From: an uncultured Aquimonas sp.
GTDB lineage: Bacteria > Pseudomonadota > Gammaproteobacteria > Xanthomonadales > Xanthomonadaceae
Assembly (NCBI GenBank): GCA_946481615.1
Contig: CAMLOR010000095.1
Span: 1-11,312 of the forward strand
Length of the DNA: 11,312 nucleotides
Direction: 5' to 3'
Made by a program: the position numbers and the translations under genes. The stretch's first letter is position 1, and each line of letters begins with the position of its first letter. Of this stretch, positions 6,948 through 11,312 are shown piece after piece. The notes below the pieces were generated by a model. That model saw only the letters and a list, made by a program, of their open reading frames with translations, ran no database searches and was not told where the DNA came from.

Positions 6948-9500
6948 TCAACCGCTTGTGAGTTCGTCCAGGGTGGGCACGCGACGCTCCCCGGCGAGCC
7001 GCTGCGCCTGCGCCAGCGCCGTCCGCGCGGCCTGCGTCTGCCCGAGCGCCGCGTGCAGACGCGCGGCGAGCAGGGCAGCGTCGAAATCGCGCTCGGCCCA
7101 GGCCGTGGCGCGGCCGGCCACGGCGCTGGCCTGCGCGGCCTCGCCGCGCGCCAGCAGCCAGCTCGCATGGCGTTCGGCCGCGAGCAGCCATTCGGCGGGG
7201 ATGCGCGAGGCGGCCGCCGCCGCGAGCGCGCGTTCGAAGGCAAGACCGGCGGCGGCGGGGTCGCCGTTCGCGGCGACTTCGGCGCGCGCCAGCGTCAGCG
7301 CGGGCTCGACGGCCGGATCGTTCTTGCGTGCCGCCCAATGCTCGAAGCCCTGCAGCGCGGCCGCGATGCCCTCGTCGCCGGCGTCGCGCGCCACGCGCGC
7401 CCGCACCAGCGTGAGCCAGGCTTCGGCGAAGAAGCGGCTGCCTTCCTCTTCCCACGGCGCGTTCAGTGCCGCCTCGGCCTCGCGCTCGGCCAGCGCGGGG
7501 TCGGCGGCCAGCGCCCGGCGCGCCGCCAGGGCCTGGGCCCAGCCGAGCAGCACGACATCGGCGTCGGCGCCGGCTTCCTCGCGCACGGCCTGCAGCAGCG
7601 CCGCGGCTTCGGTGTCGCGTCCGTTCGCGGCCAGCACTTCCACGCGCGCCAGGTTCGCGTAGCGGCGCCGTTCGGGATTGGGCTCGCGCGCCACGATCTC
7701 GTCGAGGCGGCGCGCCTCCGCCAGCGCCGCCGCAGGTTCCAGCAGGCCGAGGCGGCAGCGCGCCAGCGCGACGCGCGCGTACAGCTCGTTGGTCAGATCG
7801 TTGAACACCGCCAGGCGGTCGGCGGCGGCGGCCAGCAGCGGCACGGCCTCGGCGTAGCGGCCGCGGTGCGCCTCCAGGATGCCGACGTTGATGTCGACGC
7901 GTGCCACGCCGAGGCGATCGTCGACGCCGTCGAGCACGACGCGCGCGCGGGCAAAATCGGCCAGCGCTTCCTCGTGGCGCTGCTGCGTGCTGCGCGCGAT
8001 GGCGCGGCCGGTCCAGGCGCGGCCGAGCTCGCGCGACGGCGGCAGGGCGGAGAGCAGGTCGATGGCTTCCTCGCCGCGGCGCTCGGCGCCGGCGGCATCG
8101 TTGCGCCGCAGCGACAGATTGCCCAGCGCATTGAGCACCGTGCCGCGCAGCCGCGCATCGTCGCTGGCCGACACGTCCGCGAGCAGCGCTTCGAAACCCT
8201 GCGCGGCGTCGTCGAGATCGCCGCGCCGGAAATGCAGCGTGGCGGCGCGCAGGCGCGCGGCGGGCTCTTCGCGCTGCGCCGGCGTCATGGTGTCGAGCAG
8301 GCGCTGCGCGGTGTCGAGGTCGTCGCCCAGCACCGCGGCATCGATCTGCTGCAGGCGCAGCGCGAGCGCGGCATCGCCCGGCAGCGCGACGCCGGGGGGA
8401 GCGCGACCCAGCACCGAAGCCAGCGCATCGGCCGCGCCGCGCGCGGCATCGAGCGGCTGGGCCGCTTCGCCGTGCGCTTCGGCCGAGCCCTGCTGCGGTC
8501 CGATCGCACGCAGCCGCACTTCCCATTGACCGGAAGCGAAAGCGACCTCGCCGGCCACCACGTGCGCGGCGCCCGCGCGTGAGGCTAGCGCGCGCAGGCC
8601 GGCGGTGTCCTGCGGCGCAGCCGGCGAGCCGCGCAGCAATGCCACGGCGTTGTCGCTGGGCAGCGTGTCGAAGCCGGATTCGCGCAAGCGCTGCGCGACG
8701 AGATCCATCATCCCCAGCCGCGCCCAGCCGGCATCGGCCGCGGGTGCGACGTCGAGCGGCAGCACGAGGATCGCATCGCGTACGACGGCATCGTTCTGCA
8801 GCACCGGTTCCCGCAACCACCACCACCCCGCCGCCAGCAGCGCGACGACGGCAAGTGCCGCCGCAACCCACCAGCGGCTTCGCCCGATCCGTTCATGGTG
8901 AGCCTGTCGGACCGCCGCCTCACCCTCGGCGCTCGCCTCACCCCAAGACCGTTCACGATGAGCTTGTCGAACCGCCGCCTCACCGTCAGCGCCCGCGTCA
9001 CTCCCAACCCGTTCACGGTGAGCTTGTCGAACCGCTGCCTCACCGTCAGCGCCCGCATCACTCCCAACCCGTTCACGGTGAGCTTGTCGAACCGCTGCCT
9101 CACCGTCCGCATCCGCATCACTCTCAACCCGTTCACGGTGAGCCTGTCGAACCGCCGCCCCGGTCCGCATCTCTTGCGCAGCCCGTTCCACGACCTCCAC
9201 GTCCGCCACCCACGCGAAGCCGAATCGCGGTCGCGTCGCGATGCAGCGGCGCGGTTCGCTCACATCGCCCAGCGCCTTGCGCGCACGCAACACGATCTGA
9301 TCGAGCACGTTGTCGGAAACATCGACGCGCCCCCAGACACCGGCGATCAACTCATCGCGCCCGACCGCGCGTTCGCGATGCTCGAGCAGGTAGACGATGA
9401 CGTCGAAGGCCTTCGGCGGCAGCTCCACCGCGGCGCCGTCGCGCAGCAGTTCGCGCCGCGCCGTGTCCAGCAGGAACGGGCCGAAACGGTAGGCAGGCAT
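6948..9500 (-). CDS. Membrane-bound winged-helix transcriptional regulator with TPR-type periplasmic domain
   Basis: An 850-aa one-component regulator of the CadC/ToxR-like layout. Residues 3-99 are an OmpR/PhoB-type winged helix: FGPFLLDTARRELLRDG, then LPPKAFDVIVYLLEH, a recognition-helix region DNVLDQIVLRARKALGD, and the wing ending in RPRFGFAWVADV. Residues 115-204 are five 20-residue repeats beginning AAVRQAHRER, hydrophilic and highly charged. Residues 209-228 (RWWVAAALAVVALLAAGWWW) are a single membrane helix. Residues 241-370 (ILVLPLDVAP...) resemble the TolB-N-like segment often found in such regulators. Residues 390-840 are Ala/Arg/Leu-rich paired helices typical of TPR arrays. DNA binding would be cytoplasmic and sensing periplasmic. 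ATG 9500 has AGGA 7 nt upstream, overlapping the TAG of the metB-like gene and 9 nt from its end, which suggests one operon. Its ligand and target genes are unknown; the neighbouring secreted protease is a guess. Confidence 0.9.
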   Translation of the reverse strand: MPAYRFGPFLLDTARRELLRDGAAVELPPKAFDVIVYLLEHRERAVGRDELIAGVWGRVDVSDNVLDQIVLRARKALGDVSEPRRCIATRPRFGFAWVADVEVVERAAQEMRTGAAVRQAHRERVESDADADGEAAVRQAHRERVGSDAGADGEAAVRQAHRERVGSDAGADGEAAVRQAHRERSWGEASAEGEAAVRQAHHERIGRSRWWVAAALAVVALLAAGWWWLREPVLQNDAVVRDAILVLPLDVAPAADAGWARLGMMDLVAQRLRESGFDTLPSDNAVALLRGSPAAPQDTAGLRALASRAGAAHVVAGEVAFASGQWEVRLRAIGPQQGSAEAHGEAAQPLDAARGAADALASVLGRAPPGVALPGDAALALRLQQIDAAVLGDDLDTAQRLLDTMTPAQREEPAARLRAATLHFRRGDLDDAAQGFEALLADVSASDDARLRGTVLNALGNLSLRRNDAAGAERRGEEAIDLLSALPPSRELGRAWTGRAIARSTQQRHEEALADFARARVVLDGVDDRLGVARVDINVGILEAHRGRYAEAVPLLAAAADRLAVFNDLTNELYARVALARCRLGLLEPAAALAEARRLDEIVAREPNPERRRYANLARVEVLAANGRDTEAAALLQAVREEAGADADVVLLGWAQALAARRALAADPALAEREAEAALNAPWEEEGSRFFAEAWLTLVRARVARDAGDEGIAAALQGFEHWAARKNDPAVEPALTLARAEVAANGDPAAAGLAFERALAAAAASRIPAEWLLAAERHASWLLARGEAAQASAVAGRATAWAERDFDAALLAARLHAALGQTQAARTALAQAQRLAGERRVPTLDELTSG
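8889..9158 (-). repeat. Five in-frame 60-bp tandem repeats of a REP-like element inside the regulator gene
   Basis: On the plus strand the core GTTCACGGTGAGCTTGTCGAA (one or more variants per copy) recurs at 8891, 8951, 9011, 9071 and 9131, an exact 60-bp period. The copies starting at 9001 and 9061 differ at 3 of 60 positions; the outer copies are more diverged. The fifth copy is only a core. Because 60 is a multiple of 3, each unit adds 20 residues (regulator residues 115-134, 135-154, 155-174, 175-194, 195-204). In the unit at 9001-9060 only 8 of 20 codons end in G or C, against 16 of 19 at the start of the same gene. The core looks like a dispersed imperfect-palindrome repeat I know from many GC-rich genomes; that identity is from memory. 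Confidence 0.9.
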
Positions 9501-9512
9501 GCCGCGATCCTA
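9501..9512 (-). promoter_or_regulatory. Ribosome binding site overlapping upstream stop codon
   Basis: On the minus strand the metB-like stop TAG (9512-9510) runs into AGGA (9511-9508), which lies 7 nt before the regulator ATG at 9500. Ribosomes finishing metB would end on the regulator's initiation site, so translational coupling is plausible. Confidence 0.65.
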
Positions 9513-10643
9513 GGCCGCGGACACGCCCGCCAGCGCCTGCCGGAAGTCCTCGATCAGGTCGTCGGGATGCTCCAGCCCCACGGAAACGCGCAGCAGATCC
9601 TGCGGCGTGACCGGATGCGCGCCTTCCACCGAGGCGCGGTGCTCGATCAGCGTCTCGCAGCCGCCGAGCGAGGTGGCGTTGTGGATCAGCCGCAGTCCGC
9701 CGGCGAGCTTCAGGGCCGCTTCGCGGCCACCCTTCATGCGCAGGCTCAGCATCGCGCCGAAATCCTTCATCTGGCGCGCGGCGATCGCGTGATTGGGATG
9801 CGACGGCAGGCCCGGCCAGTGCACCGCGGCGACCTGCGGCTGCGCAGCGAGGAACTCCGCCACGAGACGCGCATTGCGGCAATGCCAGGCCATGCGCGCG
9901 GGCAGCGAACGGCAGCCGCGCAGCGTGAGCCAGGCCGAGAACGGCGCGAGAATGTTGCCGGTGACGTGGCGCCGATGAGCGACACGCTCGAATAACCCGT
10001 CGCGCCGCGCGAACACCAGCGCGCCGCCCATCACGTCGCTGTGGCCGCCGAAATACTTCGTGGTCGAATGCATCGCCACGTCGGCGCCCAGCGCCAGCGG
10101 CTGCTGCAGCACGGGCGTGGCGAAGGTGTTGTCGCAGGCCAGCAGCGCGCCGCCTTCGTGCGCGATCCGCGCCAGCGCAGCGATATCGGCGATGCGCAGC
10201 TGCGGATTCGACGGCGATTCGGCCCAGACCAGTTTCGTCGCGGGCGTCATCGCGGCGCGCACCTGGGCGACGTTGCCGAAATCCACGGCGGTGGCCGTGA
10301 CGCCGCGCTCGGGCAGGAACTCGGTCGCGAGCGAGCGCAGGCCGGTGTAGCAGTCCGAGGGATACACGAAATGCGCGCCGGCCGGCAGGCTCTCGAGCAG
10401 CGCGTTCATCGCCGCCATGCCGGAGCCGAACGCGAGCGCGGCCTCGCCGCCTTCGAGTGCGGCGAGCGCTTCCTCGAGGCGGTCCTGCGTGGGGTTGGCC
10501 TCGCGCTGGTACTCGAAATGCGCCACGCGCTCGCCGGCCGGGCCGTGCCTGAACGTGGTGGAAAAATGCAGCGGGGGCGCGATGGCGCCGGTGCTTTCGT
10601 CCGGCGCGGCGCCGGCGTGGACGGCGAGGGTTTCGGGGCGCAT
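9510..10643 (-). CDS. metB: Cystathionine gamma-synthase/lyase-type PLP-dependent enzyme
   Basis: A 377-aa Cys/Met-metabolism PLP enzyme, the normal length for the family. The cofactor lysine is Lys196 in MHSTTKYFGGHSD. Asp171 (DNTFATP) would bind the pyridine nitrogen, Tyr99 (DCYTGLR) would stack on the ring, SGMAAM (74-79) forms the phosphate loop, TSLGGCETL (324-332) and Arg352 (LLRVSVGLEHPDDL) complete the substrate-carboxylate side. It probably makes cystathionine from an activated homoserine and cysteine, or runs transsulfuration the other way; sequence alone does not separate synthase, gamma-lyase and related sulfhydrylases. The usual YSRxGNPT motif reads YQREANPT, with the arginine kept. 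ATG 10643 is chosen because AAAGGA sits 6 nt upstream; a longer frame from GTG 10721 would overlap the divergent argD. Cytosolic. First gene of a likely operon with the regulator. Confidence 0.9.
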   Translation of the reverse strand: MRPETLAVHAGAAPDESTGAIAPPLHFSTTFRHGPAGERVAHFEYQREANPTQDRLEEALAALEGGEAALAFGSGMAAMNALLESLPAGAHFVYPSDCYTGLRSLATEFLPERGVTATAVDFGNVAQVRAAMTPATKLVWAESPSNPQLRIADIAALARIAHEGGALLACDNTFATPVLQQPLALGADVAMHSTTKYFGGHSDVMGGALVFARRDGLFERVAHRRHVTGNILAPFSAWLTLRGCRSLPARMAWHCRNARLVAEFLAAQPQVAAVHWPGLPSHPNHAIAARQMKDFGAMLSLRMKGGREAALKLAGGLRLIHNATSLGGCETLIEHRASVEGAHPVTPQDLLRVSVGLEHPDDLIEDFRQALAGVSAA

Positions 10644-10655
10644 GGCGGTTCCTTT
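10644..10655 (-). promoter_or_regulatory. Ribosome binding site of the metB-like gene
   Basis: On the minus strand AAAGGA (10655-10650) precedes ATG 10643 by the 6-nt spacer ACCGCC. It decides this start over an in-frame ATG at 10661 and a GTG at 10721, neither of which has a comparable site. Confidence 0.7.
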
Positions 10656-10665
10656 CGGCATGTCC

Positions 10666-10686
10666 GCGATTCTGCCCGATAATCGC
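10666..10686. promoter_or_regulatory. Inverted repeat and -10-like box in the divergent argD/metB spacer
   Basis: GCGATT (10666-10671) and AATCGC (10681-10686) form a perfect 6-bp inverted repeat with a 9-nt spacer. On the plus strand GATAAT (10678-10683) looks like a sigma-70 -10 box; it ends 6 nt before the argD ATG at 10690, so transcription would begin at or next to the start codon. A weak -35-like TTCGGC (10654-10659) lies 18 nt upstream. The repeat overlaps the -10 box and could be an operator. Its binding protein is unknown. Confidence 0.4.
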
Positions 10687-10689
10687 CGC

Positions 10690-11312
10690 ATGACCGACAC
10701 CACCGACGATCTCATCGCCACCGCGCAACAGGACTACCTCGCGGTCTACCGGCAGCGCGCCGTCATCCTCGACCACGGGCGCGCTTCGCGCGTGTGGGAT
10801 CGCGACGGACGCGAATACGTCGATTTCGGCGCCGGCATCGCCGTGAACGCGCTGGGGCACGCCGACCCCGACCTGATCGCCGCGCTGACGGCGCAGGCGG
10901 GCAGGCTCTGGCACACCAGCAACGTGTTCTGGAGCGAGCCGCCGATGCGGCTGGCGCACGAACTGAAGGCGGCGGCCGGCTTCGCACGCCGTGTGTTCCT
11001 GTGCAATTCCGGTGCGGAAGCCAACGAGGCCGCGATCAAGCTGGTGCGCAAATGGGCGGCTTCGCAGGGCCGCGAGCCGGCGCGGCGCGTGATCCTCACC
11101 TTCCGCGGCAGTTTCCACGGCCGCACGCTGGCCGCCGTCACGGCGACCGCGCAACCGAAATACCAGGAAGGCTACGAACCGCTGCCCGGCGGTTTCCGCT
11201 ACGGCGACTTCAACGATCTCGCCGGCGCCGCCGCGGCGATGGCCAATGGCGATGTCTGCGCGGTGCTGGTCGAACCGGTGCAGGGCGAGGGCGGCGTGAT
11301 GCCGGCCACCGA
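10690..11312 (+). CDS. argD: Acetylornithine aminotransferase-like class-III aminotransferase (N-terminal part)
   Basis: The frame is open for 207 codons from ATG 10690 to the right edge, about half of a normal 400-aa enzyme; the cofactor lysine lies outside the window. Class-III aminotransferase landmarks are clear: RVWDRDGREYVDFGAGIAVN (34-53), HTSN (75-78), the phosphate-binding NSGAEANEAAIKLVR (106-120), SFHGRTLAAVTAT (141-153) with Phe142-His143, and LVEPVQGEGGV (193-203). The closest family by eye is ArgD, which transaminates N-acetylglutamate semialdehyde to N-acetylornithine in arginine synthesis and in many bacteria also serves lysine synthesis (DapC). Related ornithine or succinylornithine aminotransferases are not excluded. 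It is divergent from metB with a 46-bp gap. No ribosome binding site is seen before the ATG, which together with the nearby GATAAT suggests a leaderless mRNA. Confidence 0.85.
   Translation, partial: MTDTTDDLIATAQQDYLAVYRQRAVILDHGRASRVWDRDGREYVDFGAGIAVNALGHADPDLIAALTAQAGRLWHTSNVFWSEPPMRLAHELKAAAGFARRVFLCNSGAEANEAAIKLVRKWAASQGREPARRVILTFRGSFHGRTLAAVTATAQPKYQEGYEPLPGGFRYGDFNDLAGAAAAMANGDVCAVLVEPVQGEGGVMPAT

Noticed and set aside
2003..7243. A 1746-codon open frame on the minus strand in another phase
   Set aside because: Arg/Ala/Pro-rich composition with no domain; it crosses both the protease and the end of the regulator, so it is a shadow frame.
6762..8582. Plus-strand open frame opposite the regulator's TPR domain
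   Set aside because: Arg/Gly/Gln-rich shadow with no recognisable domain; the regulator on the other strand explains the region.
8889..9158. A CRISPR array
   Set aside because: The period is regular, but the spacers between cores are themselves repeats, the unit stays in frame within a gene, and no cas genes are near.
8579..9995. Plus-strand frames across the repeat block, such as HGELVEP and PFTVSLSN repeats
   Set aside because: These are translations of the 60-bp repeat in other frames; such peptides are familiar spurious products of this element. The minus-strand frame continues into a winged helix and a membrane helix.
10644..10721. N-terminal extension of the metB-like protein to a GTG at 10721
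   Set aside because: It would overlap the divergent argD start and promoter, adds a non-family sequence, and a good ribosome binding site marks ATG 10643.

Overview
This GC-rich window reads like chromosome of a gammaproteobacterium of the Xanthomonadales/Lysobacterales, perhaps a Dokdonella- or Lysobacter-like genus. That is inference, from the strong G/C preference at third codon positions, very large secreted mosaic proteins, a protein ending in FASGFE, and a membrane regulator of the winged-helix/TPR type common in that order. No rRNA, tRNA, IS element or CRISPR array was seen. Coding density is about 97%.

Layout. Four genes lie on the minus strand and one on the plus strand. From the right: (i) 10690 to the right edge, plus, the N-terminal half of an acetylornithine aminotransferase (argD-like). 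(ii) 9510-10643, minus, a PLP-dependent cystathionine gamma-synthase/lyase-type enzyme (metB-like). (iii) 6948-9500, minus, an 850-aa one-component regulator: cytoplasmic winged helix, repeat linker, one membrane helix, large TPR-type C-terminal domain. (iv) 1861-6843, minus, a 1660-aa secreted subtilisin-like protease with many accessory beta domains. (v) the left edge to 1700, minus, a secreted beta-propeller-like protein with a C-terminal cadherin-like domain, cut by the window. Both edge genes are open-ended.

How the parts fit. argD and metB diverge from a 46-bp spacer that holds a -10-like box, an inverted repeat and the metB ribosome binding site; argD appears to lack a leader. The regulator follows metB with its ribosome binding site overlapping the metB stop codon, so the two are probably co-transcribed and may be translationally coupled. 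The protease follows the regulator after 104 bp and the propeller protein follows 160 bp after that. The regulator is the nearest candidate to control the two secreted proteins, but nothing in the sequence proves it.

Most notable signal. The linker of the regulator (8889-9158) consists of five copies, at an exact 60-bp period, of an element with the core GTTCACGGTGAGCTTGTCGAA. It resembles a short dispersed imperfect-palindrome repeat known from many GC-rich bacterial genomes. Here it appears captured and amplified in frame inside a gene, with codon use unlike the rest of that gene. Second is a pair of mutually exclusive hairpins over the ribosome binding site of the propeller gene (1703-1736).
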